Assembly: GCA_031761405.1 (NCBI GenBank)
Contig: JASEVX010000003.1
Span: 16,533,139 to 16,597,138, forward strand
From: Serripes groenlandicus
Lineage: Eukaryota > Mollusca > Bivalvia > Cardiida > Cardiidae
DNA length: 64,000 nucleotides
Direction: 5' to 3'
Shown piece by piece: positions 34,699-46,460 of this stretch. The first letter of the stretch is position 1. Every line of letters begins with the position of its first letter. The position numbers and the translations under genes were made by a program. The notes below the pieces were generated by a model. It was not told where the DNA came from. It saw nothing but the letters and a program-made list of their open reading frames with translations, and ran no database searches.

Positions 34699-35301
34699 CA
34701 ATAAATAGAGGAGAATTCTTCATTGATATGAAATGAATGTTCCGGTCATATATTATTATTCCATTACAAGTGAACGAAATGAGTGGTTTCTAGGAAACCC
34801 ATCCTTAGCTTATTTGCAATCACCCCGTGCATAGGTAGGTGATACATCAAATGAGCATTATCATTTGGGCCTTTATCGGAGATTAATAGTTATATTAACT
34901 TTAAGAGAAACGTCAGTTCCTTCCATGAAAATGCTTTCTGACAACATTTAAACAATATTCCAACATATGTAGAATTGCCTTGGGAGTGTCGTTCAATTAA
35001 TATGAAATGTATCCCAACAGCATACATTTATGGTAATGAAAATATTAACTTGTCACTTGGCATTTATGCCAATCGCCGTTGCTTTCAAAATATGGATCAT
35101 TGTCAAGGCTGTTAAGGGAGTTAACAGGGTTGTTGTCGGAACAAATTCAAAACCGGGTTCTCATAAACTACGTAAGTTATAATGAAATAATCAAACAAAC
35201 CAACGCTTTTATTGCTCACACCTGCGTTTGCCTTAATATTATCAACTTTATTTACCATGTATACTTTCATTAAAGGAGTTTTACAACATTCGTCCGTAGA
35301 T

Positions 35302-35350
35302 GTTTTCAAGGTCGTCTGCTGCAGACTTGTGGTGAGAGGGAAAGGGTTAA
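35302..35350 (+). repeat. Dispersed motif 'CTGCTGCAG...GGGAAAGGGTTAA', copy 2
   Basis: Same core as the copy at 34652: GTCGTCTGCTGCAGACTTGT, then GAGAGGGAAAGGGTTAA. Both lie in intron 2. Confidence 0.7.
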
Positions 35351-35474
35351 ACACACCGATATAGATAAACACAAACATGTTTGTTTTTTATTTATCCCTG
35401 TTTTGAAACTACAATGTATATAAGCAAGAACTTATCTGTAAAGGTTGCGAATAGGGGTTTTCATGGCTTTCAGT

Positions 35475-35572
35475 GTGACAGTACATATTGTCAAAATTCT
35501 GGTAAATACTATTAACTTCGGCTTCGTCTCGGGTAATAATATTACGCTGATGTTGACAATATGTACTGTCAC
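35475..35572. repeat. Hairpin with 20-bp perfect arms in intron 2
   Basis: GTGACAGTACATATTGTCAA at 35475-35494 returns as its exact reverse complement at 35553-35572; the 58-base loop includes the near-palindrome GTAATAATATTAC. It resembles a miniature inverted-repeat element. Confidence 0.8.
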
Positions 35573-35699
35573 ATTGTTATTATGTATATATTGGATTTTT
35601 TTAAAATGTATTATAGGTGTATATAGTGAAAACATAAACAATGTTACTTATTCATTAAGGGTCCATTTTATTTTACTATTATTGTTTAGGGATTAATAC

Positions 35700-36345
35700 C
35701 CCACGACGGAAACTGTGTTACGTACGGCATAAGTCACGACTTAAACGAACACTAACGCGAACAAATGTAAAGCGTACACAATTGGCAAAGTGCGTAATGT
35801 GCGACTTTGAAACAACATTTACGTCCACCTTAGTGCTCTATTTAAAACAAAATTCAAATGTACGATGTAATGTACTGCTTTAAACAATATTGCACTCGGC
35901 GTAATACACGACTTTAAATAAAATCTCCGTACGGTTGATGCACGATTTTAAACAACATTTGTGTACTATAAGATGCAATACATCTAAAACCATCTCGGTA
36001 GGGCCTACTGTATTATTCTAAACAAAGTAGGCATACTGTGTGATGCAATACAACATAGATGTACGGCGTAATACATGCCGTAACTTCATTGGCGTATGGT
36101 GTAAACACGGCTATAAATCACCTTTATAAACGGAGTAATGCACGACCTTAAACAACGTTTATGTTCGGTGCATAGTACGTTTTTAAAAAAAAAACATTGG
36201 CTTACGTTGTGATAAACTCTTAACAACATTTAAGTACGGGTTAATGAACGACTATAAAATACATTTATATTACAGCGTAATGCATGGTTTTAAATAATGG
36301 TTACATACGGCACGACGTTATGCAACATTTGCGTACGGCATAATT
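35700..36345. repeat. Degenerate tandem array in intron 2
   Basis: Repeated pattern around GTAATGCACGACTTTAAAC, AACATTTGCGTACGGC, spaced irregularly at about 35-55 bases over 640 bases. Many units are eroded. No coding. Confidence 0.8.
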
Positions 36346-36444
36346 AATGCTCGAACCATCATTGTTTGACTGTATATATAAATAAAATGGTAACGAAACA
36401 AGTAGCATGGAATTAGTAGGATAATGGATAAGAAAGGATCATAC

Positions 36445-37289
36445 CACATAATTCTCCGGTCTGTAACAATTCAGGTCAGTTGGTTTGTTTCTCAAAACGG
36501 CACCTTGGGTATTGACGGAATCTATAAAATCTAAACCCAGCAAAACCACCAAGAAAGAATTGAATCTGAAGTTGCGCTCACCCACACCGTTGTATCCACA
36601 ATACACATAGTCATACAACTCTGATGATAGTACTAATCTGTTACAAAGTGCACAGTACACGTTCTTGTACGCAAATATAGGATTTACCCAGTACAAGGCG
36701 CGGGGCCCATGTTCGCATGCGGCAACAATTCCCTCTCTGTCTGTCTGAATATAAGACGGAATCGTGAAGGTGGTGATCCATTTAATAGGACATGAATCAC
36801 CAAATTCTCGAAAACACATAAAATCGCGGTGTATTATCTCAGGACGGGGTGGCTCAAACACGATAAAGACAGCACTGAAATTAAATGTACTAAAAAAGTT
36901 AGTCATAATCTGGCCGCCTTGGTGATTCCCACGGTTAATTGCCATAGGCTTCCAATATTCAATGTCATTTGCACCGTGGCAAATTGCAGTCTTTTCATTT
37001 TTAAAGTTAAGATTAAAAGATTTTGAATATATAGGATAGAAATCTCCCCAAGGAGATACATTTTCATTTATGTTACGTATATTTTCAGTTTTGATGTGGT
37101 CGGCAGTTTTACAGCCATCCATCGGAGGAGCCACAACAAAGCGGTATGCTGGCATTTTGCTTAGAATGTCCATGCCATAGTCACCTACAATTGGCATTAA
37201 ACAGTCAAACATTTCATGCTGGCCGTCAGTAACAATGTCGTCATAGCAACAATTCCGGTAGTCATTGCAAGACGGCTCACATGAGCAAT
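36445..37289 (-). CDS. Exon 2 of the somatomedin-B-like gene (Cys-rich domain and ectodomain)
   Basis: Acceptor TTTTCTTTTCAG before 37289; donor GTATGA after 36445. 845 bases; in phase 1 from exon 1 it starts with Asn and reads CSCEPSCNDYRNCCYDD, completing a somatomedin-B-like cysteine cluster, then a ~260-residue ectodomain with YKNVYCALCNRLVL, a 'YxNxYCAxCN' signature I associate with the ectodomains of invertebrate adhesion-GPCR-like proteins, and paired cysteines near FMCFREFGDSCP. It ends in phase 0 (ENYV). The exon is open in a single frame throughout and lies between repeat-filled introns, so it is very probably real coding sequence. The ligand and role are unknown. Confidence 0.82.
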
Positions 37290-37436
37290 CTGAAAAGAAA
37301 AAATTCTAGATTCACAAATCGGAAAGTTTTTTTCGTCGCTTTTAAGCTTTAGCGTGCGTTTGAAGCCACACATGTACCCCTTTTAAATTTAGTTGGAAAG
37401 GGAATTCTCTGATGAGAAAAATGTGGGCTACATTAA

Positions 37437-38250
37437 AAGAAACAAGAGCTGTCAGAGGACAGTTTGCTCGACCTTTTCTTGCTTGCCAATAAAACAAAAC
37501 CTTTTTAAGTCGTTAAAGGGTCATAATTCTTACAAAATCATTCACTGAATTATGCACTCTTGGCTGTTGGTGGAGGTAATGATGATAACAAGTTATTGTA
37601 AGTGTTTTAGCTATATCTTTTATTGTTTAGGAAAAATATTAATTTGGTATGAATAACTTAACCAAAATTCTAAATCGCAAAAGGGTCATACTTCTTAAAA
37701 AACAAAATTTGAAAGAGTTATGTACTCTTTTCTGTTGATGGAAGTTATGATGGTAAATAAGTATTATAAGTGTATAAGCTATATCTCTAATAATTTTGAA
37801 AAAAAAGTGGGGTGGTACGAAAAACTAATATTCTAAGTAAAAAAAGTGCAATCATTCTTACAAAAACATTGACAAAGTTTTGTACTCTTGTTTGTTGATG
37901 GAGGTAATGATGGTAAACATGTGTTGAAAGTTTTCAAAGCAATATCGTTAATAATTTTTGAAAAAAAAGTGAATTGGTACAAACAACTTAACCAAACTTC
38001 TCAGTCAATAAAGGGCCATAGTTATTACAAAACCATTGACAGAGTTATGTACTCTTGCCTGTTGATGGAAGTAATGATAGTGAACAAGTGTTTTTAGTTT
38101 CAAAGCAAAATCTGTAATGGTTTTGATAAAAGGTGCATTGGTATCAAAAACTAAACCAACGTTTAACATCAACGCCGACGCACACACCAACACCGACTCG
38201 GAGGGGGTAGTATAGCTAGACTTTTCTTCGAAAGTCGAGCTAAAAAACAT
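37437..38250. repeat. Four ~165-bp tandem units, bivalve-type repeat, in intron 1
   Basis: Starts AACAAGAGCTGTCAGAGGAC and TTTGCTCGACC; each unit holds AAAGGGTCATAATTCTTACA, a GTTATGTACTCTTG part and GATGGAGGTAATGATGGTAA; units start near 37514, 37677, 37842 and 38008; it ends AACGCCGACGC and TCGAAAGTCGAGCTAAAA. I recognise the unit and its ends as a repeat abundant in bivalve genomes. Mechanism of spread not known to me. Confidence 0.8.
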
Positions 38251-38614
38251 TCAACTTATAGTAGTTTCAGTTAGATAAAGTGCGGCGTATTAAATATATT
38301 AGATGTTTAATTTTACCCTTTAAACCCATATTGTTGTACGATAACCCCATATATATTTTGATGGGGTAATGAGAAGGATACTGTGGGTAAAAGATACGCT
38401 TGGTCACGTTTCACGAAAAATGACCTTAAGGGTTTAACGATCAGGAAAGACTAAGATCAGTTTATGTATCCGTGCAGTCAGACCAGGATCTCCCCTGCTC
38501 CCTATCTAGTATACAAACATCCTAAATGCCTGTAATGCGAATAATGGACTATATTTTTAAGTACGGGACACAGTTCATATCCCCTTATGTCGGCTACTGA
38601 TCAAATATACTTAC

Positions 38615-39194
38615 TCAAACAACAGTGGTTGATCTCATATGTTGGCGCTGTGCCATCGTAATCACGGGTCTTTCCACATACATTGATACCGGGACATAAA
38701 CTTTCTATCTCAGGGAGATAACTCTCAATGGATATTACGGTTGAATCATCCACCGGTTTACTGGTCGAGGTATCGGAGTCTGTGTTGAAGACTGCTGCAG
38801 TAGAATATATACTGGAAATACTTGTAGGTGTATCCGGTTGTGCATTTGGTCTAGTAGATGTCATTGGGTCATCAACAGAATTACCAGTTAAGTTACCATT
38901 TATAATATCAGCTTCTTCAACACCAGATTCACCATCCAATATACGAGTTTGATCACCAGTCGATTTAAAAGACGGGACAAATGTCGTCGCATCAGATTGG
39001 TTGTCCGTGTCAATGCCAACAACGTTTTCACTAATGTTATTTAGAAAATTACCATATGCATCAGAATTATTGACAGAATCCAAAATTCCATTTGAGTGAC
39101 ACAAATGGTACACAATTACAATTGTCAACAATCCAACGCGTGACCATAAAGCCATTTCGTCGTGTGAGCAGCGAGTGGCGTATTGTCTTATCAA
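38615..39194 (-). CDS. Exon 1 of the somatomedin-B-like gene (signal peptide, Ser/Thr-rich stalk)
   Basis: The ATG at 39155 (MALWSRVGLLTIVIVYHLC) starts a good signal peptide; an in-frame ATG at 39194 would add 13 residues before it, so I prefer 39155. Then a ~130-residue Ser/Thr/Asp-rich stretch with sequons (NNS, NIS, NQS), a mucin-like stalk, and the first part of the cysteine cluster (LCPGINVCGKT, INHCCL). Donor GAGTAAGTA follows 38615; joining TTTGA to exon 2 keeps the frame (phase 1) and yields NHCCLNCSCEPSC. A possible 5' UTR acceptor (TTCATTCACAG) ends at 39217, so an upstream non-coding exon may exist. Secreted or membrane-anchored protein. Confidence 0.78.
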
Positions 39195-39216
39195 AACTGA
39201 TCAGTAATATTCTCTC

Positions 39217-41316
39217 CTGTGAATGAAATATAATACATTGATTAGAGAATCTGTTTCTCTTATGAATGTATAAACAATTAGTATTATTTTAAGACAAACA
39301 ATCTAGCAAAGAGAGTTGTTTTATAACCTTAACATGGGGTGCCACTTGCAATTGAATATCGTCAAAAATACTAAAGACGACCGCACTGCAACTTTTTATT
39401 TACATTCGATAGGATAAGCTTAATGTCAACAGCTATAATATATCTATAGGTGCTACCTATTTACGATAAAACAGTAAGATGATTGTAAACAAAAATTAAA
39501 GAGCATACTTTGGCAATCAAAAATGAAAAATCGACTAGACGATGATAATGTTAATGTCATGTTTTTTGCATGATTACAAACTATTTGGAATTCGTTTTGC
39601 TGTCGTCTATTATTAGGAACAGAAAATAATAAAGTAAAGAATTTCAGAAAATCAATGAAGAACATTCATAACGAACGAGATTTAAACATGAGGGCCAATA
39701 TGCTTAAGGTCCTTAATCACTTACCTATATTATGTTAACGAAGCAAATGTGTAAAGGCCCTTTTCTGATGCCGTCTGGCAACTACCTTTTTCAACTAGTC
39801 AACATGACTGGAACAAATTATGTAAGGAGTCACATTACTGCTTAACCCTTTTCCTAATAGAGACGGTTTCTGACTCCTTTGCAGCAGACGACTTAGGACA
39901 AGATTGTCGCCAAAGGTACGATTGCTCAATATGTGAAAGTTATCCTGTTTCAACAATATTTGATAAATAATTATACTTTGTATGAGTGAATCTATAGCTC
40001 ATGCATAGGAATTTGAGGTATTTAATGTTTATACCACTTTGGTTGCGGGAAACGACGTCACTCCATTTGACATAACGCCAAATGAAGTGTTACGGAAATG
40101 ACGTCACATCGTTCTTTGGCTACGGTAAAGTCAAAATTTATATTCTGACGTCGAATTGTGGTCGTTTATTTCAAAGTTCCATTTATTTTTTTACTTTTTT
40201 GTACAAAAGTTAGATCACACGAAAATAACACAGCACTTTTATGACCTCAAATGTCGATTTAGATTTTTTTTTAAAGATTAACTAGACGACAATAATTTTA
40301 AATCTGCCTTTAATACATATCCAAAATGGCGGCCCCCATGAAATTTGCCAGTTTCATTTCAGAAAGCTCCATGGGTTATTGAAAAAAAAAATCTCACACC
40401 TGTTACCTATGAGCGACAAAACGCATTTATGTTTTTTTTTTTTATCGTATAAACATTTAAAAGGTCGCTTTGAAATAAACAAGGAAAGTGAAGACTTTGT
40501 GCAACCTAACTGTACGTTTGTTTCTACATACTACCCAAAGGGTATACTACATACTTAATAGTTACTGTCCCGGATGTCGAGTAATGTAGCAACGACCGGT
40601 TTTGAACTGATATTGTGTTCTACTGGTGTATGTTATTTGAGGAGATGTGAGTCCCTTTAAAACCAAACCAACATACAATTTAATTGTACAAGTAACCTGA
40701 GTGTGCTTCTGTTCCGTGCTTTGTAACTCCTTTAGCAACTGTCTTGCAAAATACTAAGATAAACATGTTCAGTCTGCAAATGTTTGGAACATATTGGTGG
40801 ACATTTTTAAATACACTGCGAATTGATCTGATAATATTAAAGCACGATGGCAATGTTCAAATTTTCTCAAGTAATCTACTATCTATCAATTTCAAATTTG
40901 TTTTTAAATACTTAATGACCTGCAGATATGCAAAGCACAACCCTTATTTTTCGAGTTATCTCTACTTCTCCATGTGTCTTTTTTTCTCATGTATTATACA
41001 TTGGATTCGTTTCAACTTCAAAGTAGGTAGCTTATGACCCGTGATGCCAAATAACTATAATTCTAGCATGAATCGTTTTGAAGTTATCCTTCTGTGTGCA
41101 TTCTTTGTTTATTTTCTCATTTGTAATCCTACTTTCGAAGGCGACACTTGTTCGGTGGAACACTATTATGTATGTATTATTTTGCATTTTAGTTGTTTCC
41201 TAACCTTCCAAATTAACAATTTAATGAACCAGTATTAGAAGGTATGTACCATTAAAGAAAGTACTCGAAAAAAGAAATTGAATTGAATTGAAAATTAAAG
41301 AAAGTACTAGCATGCG
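39217..41316. other. Intergenic, upstream of the somatomedin-B-like gene
   Basis: Contains the minus-strand copy of the CTGCTGCAG motif (39843-39892), two TGACGTCA-like sites at 40050-40115 within a partly self-complementary stretch, and at 41225-41290 a TTGAATTGAATTGAA run like the tail of an older LINE. No protein-coding signal stands out. Confidence 0.5.
39843..39892 (-). repeat. Dispersed motif 'CTGCTGCAG...AAAGGGTTAA', copy 3
   Basis: On the minus strand reads GTCGTCTGCTGCAAAGGAGT and ends AGGAAAAGGGTTAAG. Confidence 0.6.
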
Positions 41317-41329
41317 TTCACACAGATCA
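41317..41329. repeat. Left TSD of LINE-A copy 3
   Basis: TTCACACAGATCA, exactly repeated at 44448-44460. Confidence 0.92.
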
Positions 41330-44113
41330 CGCAAATCGGCTCTCAGACAATTTGACCTGAGGCCAACCCATGAAAACCATGAACAATTTAAAATAGCTTT
41401 AGCAAAAGCTCGCAACACTATTAAACAAAGTAAACGTGCGTCTTGGCGACAGTATGTATCTAGGTTAAATTCTAGATCATCCGTCAAAAAGACATGGGAT
41501 ATGATAAGAAAAAGTAATGGCAAGAGTAGCTCGATTGGTGTAAATCACCTCGACACTCCAGACGGTGTCGCTTCTTCAAAGAAGGATATTGCTGATACTT
41601 TGGCAGATTCCTTTCCGCAAAAGTCGTCCTCTTCAAACTATTCTCCAAAGTTTCAAATATTTCAACAACAGAAGGGAAACAAAAACTTAATTTTAAATCA
41701 AATAATAAAGAGGCCTACAATAAACTCTTTACGTTAAAAGAATTAAAAACAGCTCTGAAAAAGTGTCATGATACCGCTCCGGGTTCAGATGATATACACT
41801 ATCAATTACTTAAACATTTACCTTTACGGTTCCTTTCTTGTTTACTTGACGTTTATAATCAGGTTTGGCGAACGGGAAGTCTCCCGGGTTCTTGGAAAGA
41901 GGCCATCGTTATTCCAATTCCCAAACCTGGTAAAGATACAACTAATCCTGGTAGTTATCGCCCCATAGCATTAACCAGCTGCATATGTAAAACCATGGAC
42001 AGAATGGTCAACGACAGACTTGTTTGGTTTCTTGAAAAGAACAAACTTATCACAACTGTCCAGTCTGGTTTTCGTAAACATAGAAGCACAATGGATCATT
42101 TGATCCGTTTTGAAACTTTTATCCGTGAAGCTTTTATAAAAAAGGAGCATGTAGTCTCCGTCTTCTTTGACTTAGAAAGTGCATATGACACGACTTGGAA
42201 GTATGGAATTATGAATGACCTCTATGCTTTCGGCATAAGAGGTCGCCTTGCTTATTTTATTTCTGCATTTTTAACTGACCGTCAGTTCAAAGTTCGTGTT
42301 GGTGATACTTTGTCTGATCCACATGAACAGGAAATGGGTGTTCCCCAGGGATGCATTCTTTCTCTTACACTTTTTAGTGAAAAGATTAATAACATTATCA
42401 AATCTGTTAACCCTGGAGTTGAATGTTTTCTATATGTTGATGATTTCTGTATTTGCTACAGATCAAAACATATGCATACAATTGAAAGACAATTGCAACA
42501 AGTTTTGAATAATTTGCAAAAATGGTCAAACGAAAATGGCTTTAAATTCTCTAAAAGCAAGACCAAATGTATGCACTTTTGTCAACTTCGTAAACACCAC
42601 CTAAATCCAGATTTAACACTAGATGGCACTCGTATTGAAGTTGTGCCTGAATTTAAATTCCTTGGTCTATTGTTTGACCCTAAACTGACATTTATTCCTC
42701 ATATTAAATATCTTAGAAATAAATGCCAGAAAGCATTAAATGTTTTACGCGTTGTATCCCATATGGATTGGGGAGCTGACCGTAAAGTCCTGTTGAGACT
42801 TTACAGGTCATTAGTACGATCTAAATTAGACTACGCATGTATTGTTTATGGCTCGGCACGAAAATCATACATTGCAACACTTGATTCCATTCATCATCAG
42901 GGTTTACGGCTAGCTCTGGGCGCTTTTCGAACTTCGCCCGTCAATAGTCTCTATGTGGAAGCCAATGAACCACCCTTGCATTTACGCCGACAAGAACTGG
43001 CTATGCAGTATTGTTTAAAACTTAAGTCTAACCCTTCAAATCCCACTGATAGAGTTGTTTTTAAACCTTTATACAAGGAATTATTTTTTTAAAAAAGGAA
43101 CGGGTAATACAGCCTTTTGGCATCCGTTACGGTCCTGAAGTCGCTAAGCTTGATGTTGATCTTGAGGACATCGCGAGGTAGGAGATTTCAGATTCTCCAC
43201 CTTGGACTCTAAATAGTCCATCCTTCATTTATGATCTTGCGACCGATAAAAAGGCCTGCACAGATCCTATTGTTTTTAAATCCAAGTATATTGAAATTAA
43301 AAATACATATTATAACTTTGAGCGTATTTATACAGATGGTTCTAAGGATGGAAAAAAGGCTGCTGCCGCTGCAGTTCATGATGACGAAGTGATATCATTT
43401 CGATTGCCAAATAATGCTTCTATATTTTCTGCCGAGTTAAAGGCAATTCATTTGGCTTTGGACCATAATCCGACGGTTATTGGCGATATATTAATTTTAC
43501 TGACTCATTGTCTGCTATGCAGGCACTTCAGAATGACCAAATAGATAACCCTATTATTGTTAACCTCCTTTCTAAGCTATCGCGTATTTGTGCAACAGCA
43601 CATGTAGTATTTTGCTGGATCCCCAGTCATATGGGCATTCACGGTAACGAACATGCTGACTTGGCAGCCAAGTCTGCTCTTTCACAAGATATTTTACCTT
43701 TTAAAATACCTTATTCCGATTTTAAACCTTTAATACATGTTTTACTTTACGATGAGTGGCAAAGTGATTGGAATGAGCAAGTAAATAATAAACTGCACTC
43801 GATCAAGTCAGTACTTGGTGAGTGGCTACCAGCTTTTAGATCCTGTCGCCGAGAAGAAATTGTCCTTGCTCGTTTACGCATTGGGCACACTTGGTTAACT
43901 CATGCATACTTACTGAAAGGTGAGGAAGCACCTCAATGTATTCCATGTTTTACACAACTTTCAGTACAGCACATTCTTCTGGAATGTACTGATTTCGCTC
44001 CAATACGTGATAGATTGTTCAAGGCTCAAAGTATGCGTCAGCTCTTTGAGTCTGTCAAACCTGAACTTTTATTTGATTTCCTTAAGGAAATAAATATTTT
44101 TAATAAGATATGA
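41330..44113 (+). pseudogene. LINE-A copy 3 ORF2 (RT and RNase H)
   Basis: Contains KKTWDMIRKSNG (lost from copy 2), the RT with FFDLESAYDTTW, GVPQGCILS and FLYVDDFCICYRS at 41995-43092, and RNase H residues in IYTDGSKDGKK and GNEHADLAAK at 43330-43670, closing with SVKPELLFDFLKEINIFNKI. Damage: a frame change near 41680, an extra T near 43088, TAG near 43180 and a 5-base deletion near 43468. No endonuclease or ORF1, so it could never have been autonomous. Confidence 0.93.
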
Positions 44114-44447
44114 TTATTTCTTAAATCGTGCTTTTGCACATGCATTACTTTTACTGATCCTGTTCCACATTTTCTTAGATATTGTTTATCTTTATGTTAA
44201 GTATTACATAGTAGTGTTTGGCTTGTTTGCCTAAATTCTATTTTACATTGGCTTACATGTCGTTTTATATTAATGTTAAGTATCGCATACATCATGTTTG
44301 ATTGTTTTGTCTAATAAACTGGTTAGTTATATTTCAATTTTAATTACTTCATAATTTACAGTAAGTAAATTATTAAGCGCCCAAAATGACCTTAGTTGTC
44401 GACGGGCCTTAAAACACCATTCATTCATTCATTCATTCATTCATTCA
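41330..44447 (+). mobile_element. LINE-A copy 3, 5'-truncated
   Basis: About 3.1 kb starting inside the linker between endonuclease and RT (RKSALRQFDLRPTH) and running to the ATTC tail, between 13-bp TSDs. The clean truncation and TSD show ordinary target-primed insertion with incomplete cDNA. Overall very close to copy 2 in the RT and RNase H parts. Confidence 0.95.
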
Positions 44448-44460
44448 TTCACACAGATCA
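44448..44460. repeat. Right TSD of LINE-A copy 3
   Basis: Second copy of TTCACACAGATCA; its first bases also continue the ATTC tail. Confidence 0.92.
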
Positions 44461-45904
44461 TAATCTGTTTATTGATGAAATGAGAGGTCACGCTAAACAA
44501 ATCAATAACTGTGCATGTATACGGGACAAGCAACTTTTGGACCATAGCTACCTTGACTTCCAATTCGCATTCAATTGTCTGACTACACTTAGAACATTTA
44601 TTTACGGGTTTGACACACAGTTACGTTCAAGTAACAGAACTGATACTTTAACGGTCCATAAAAAGTTTTCTTGTAAGAAGCTCTTCAGAGTAAATCTTAC
44701 AGCTGGTGAATTCTGCAGAAACTCGTCGAAATCTAGACTGGAATCAGTCCCTAATGTTAAAGTAGTATTACCACATCGGCATTTAATTACTTCACATCTT
44801 TCTATAGCAGCTCTACACTTCTCAAAACGAGTTTGGGTTCAGAGATATGTATTAATAGTTGTAGATTGTATTTAATATCGATGAAATTAGATGAAGAATT
44901 ATTGATAAAGCCATGCCATGCCGGCCCACTGAACTCCGCATGAAAAAAGTGTTCATTTAAAAGTTTAAATTGAAGTTTTTTTTAAAACAAGTCAATGCAA
45001 GGACTCCTCCAGTGTGTCAACCAGAAAACATAGATTATACAGGATTACACAGGATTTTATTTCTGCTATGATATGAGAAATGGTCCTTCATTTACTCATT
45101 GTTATGAAGATACATTCGTTTGATTTTGATATGACTATGTATATGTGTTAATTGCATAAAAATAACGGTTAAAATACATTGTAAACCAGAAGGTGTAATC
45201 CGTAGACCCCATTTTTATATACAGTATTTTGCGTTCAACTCTTTTATTATTCCTTATATTGACATAACAATGTTATATGGTAAAGTGTTCTTCTTTGTCT
45301 TTTGTGATCGTTAAATCTATGCCCAAATGTAATTCGTGTTCTGCATTGATCCCGTTGTTGTCAGTACCTCAGTGCTCTGATTTATTACCCTTATTATATG
45401 TGTAATAACAAGAGACAGAATGTCTTTCTTTGCGAATTGTAGATATTTACGATATTTTAGTTTGCGAACAACCATTATTTTGGAATTATTAACATTGTTT
45501 TCGTTGTTTGCCCTACGTTTATAAAGAGGAAAATATCGAGTTAATTCCAGTCCATTTATATAAATAAGAAAACAGCGCCTAGCAATTTGTTTCTTCTATG
45601 TAAGCATATTTATTATATACATGCACTTACAAGTACATGTAGATTGTCACGTACAAATCATACACGACGGATGCAGAAAACTTCCGGCGAGGTTCCCGTT
45701 TTGAATATGCGCGACATTGTTAAATTGGCAAACATCCGGTACTATGCAAAAAACTCTATTTTGTTTTTAGAAACGAGATCAAATTAAATAAATATCCCAA
45801 AATAAAGCTTGTTTTAGTCGTTGTATCACTTTAAAGCTATAACAAATGATTACCACGTATTTCAGATGATATTAGTTTCAAGGAATTAAATTCAATAACG
45901 CTCT
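44461..45904. other. Intergenic, no gene recognised
   Basis: A frame open to 44875 starts inside LINE-A and has no family resemblance. The rest is AT-rich. 45625-45675 loosely matches 27340-27410. Confidence 0.45.
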
Positions 45905-46460
45905 GAAAATCGAGGTACACCGTGATTTGGGTGTCGACTTCAATTTGTTGTTGTCAACGTGAAAGGCCGAGTGTAAAAGACATACGAATCTTAAAAATGT
46001 CCGACGTATTCGACAGTGATACCTTTTTGAACTTTATGAAATTAAATCAAACTGTCTACTTTGAAAGTGTAGAATCACATAATGAGTTTGTTAACACTTC
46101 AATTGAAAAGGTAGAGGATTCTGATGACCCGTTAATGTTAAATTTGAAGAGCTAAGTGAAACTGTCAATCTCCATGTTCCAAATGTTGCTATAAAGAATG
46201 ATTTTAATCCTGTATATCTTTTAAAAGCTGGTCAATATCGAGCCTACATCGAGTGTGATTAATAAAAGTTGTAAGCTTGTTTGTAAAATAAATAAGTTTA
46301 AACTTACCAACAGCTAGTACTATCGGGTCTTATTCAAAACAAAACATCCAGCGTGTGTAACTATAAAAAGAAGTGGATAAGGAAATCTCTATTTAAGATA
46401 TGAGAAACAAAGATACTATAAATAAAACAGTTGATATTAGTTTCATAAAATTAAGTTCAA
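45905..46460 (+). repeat. Repeat B, copy B2 (first of a tandem pair)
   Basis: Unit of about 555 bases repeated at 46461-47066. Landmarks: AATCGAGGTACACCGTGATT, the small ORF, AGCTAGTACTATCGGGTCTT and GGATAAGGAAATCT. The single-copy relative B1 is at 11461. Confidence 0.88.
45997..46155 (+). CDS. Small ORF of repeat B (B2), 52 codons, with an open minus-one extension
   Basis: Reads MSDVFDSDTFLNFMKLNQTV and ends DDPLMLNLKS. Acidic, no domain recognised. At AAATTTG (46140-46146) the minus-one frame becomes open as FEELSETVNLHVPNVAIKND and runs 39 codons to TAA at 46260-46262. B3 has the same arrangement, and both parts show indels in multiples of three between B2 and B3, which suggests coding constraint in both frames. 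It may be one old ORF with a shared frameshift or a recoded ORF. Function unknown. Confidence 0.45.
   Translation: MSDVFDSDTFLNFMKLNQTVYFESVESHNEFVNTSIEKVEDSDDPLMLNLKS

Noticed and set aside
44396..44875. A 159-codon open frame on the plus strand
   Set aside because: It starts inside the LINE-A tail (the repeated HSFI residues are the ATTC repeat), and the remainder resembles no family and lacks splice or promoter support.
46140..46146. A confirmed programmed frameshift
   Set aside because: The heptamer shape and conserved frames are suggestive only; the final G is unfavourable and no stimulatory structure was shown, so it is kept as a finding and not annotated as a regulatory site.
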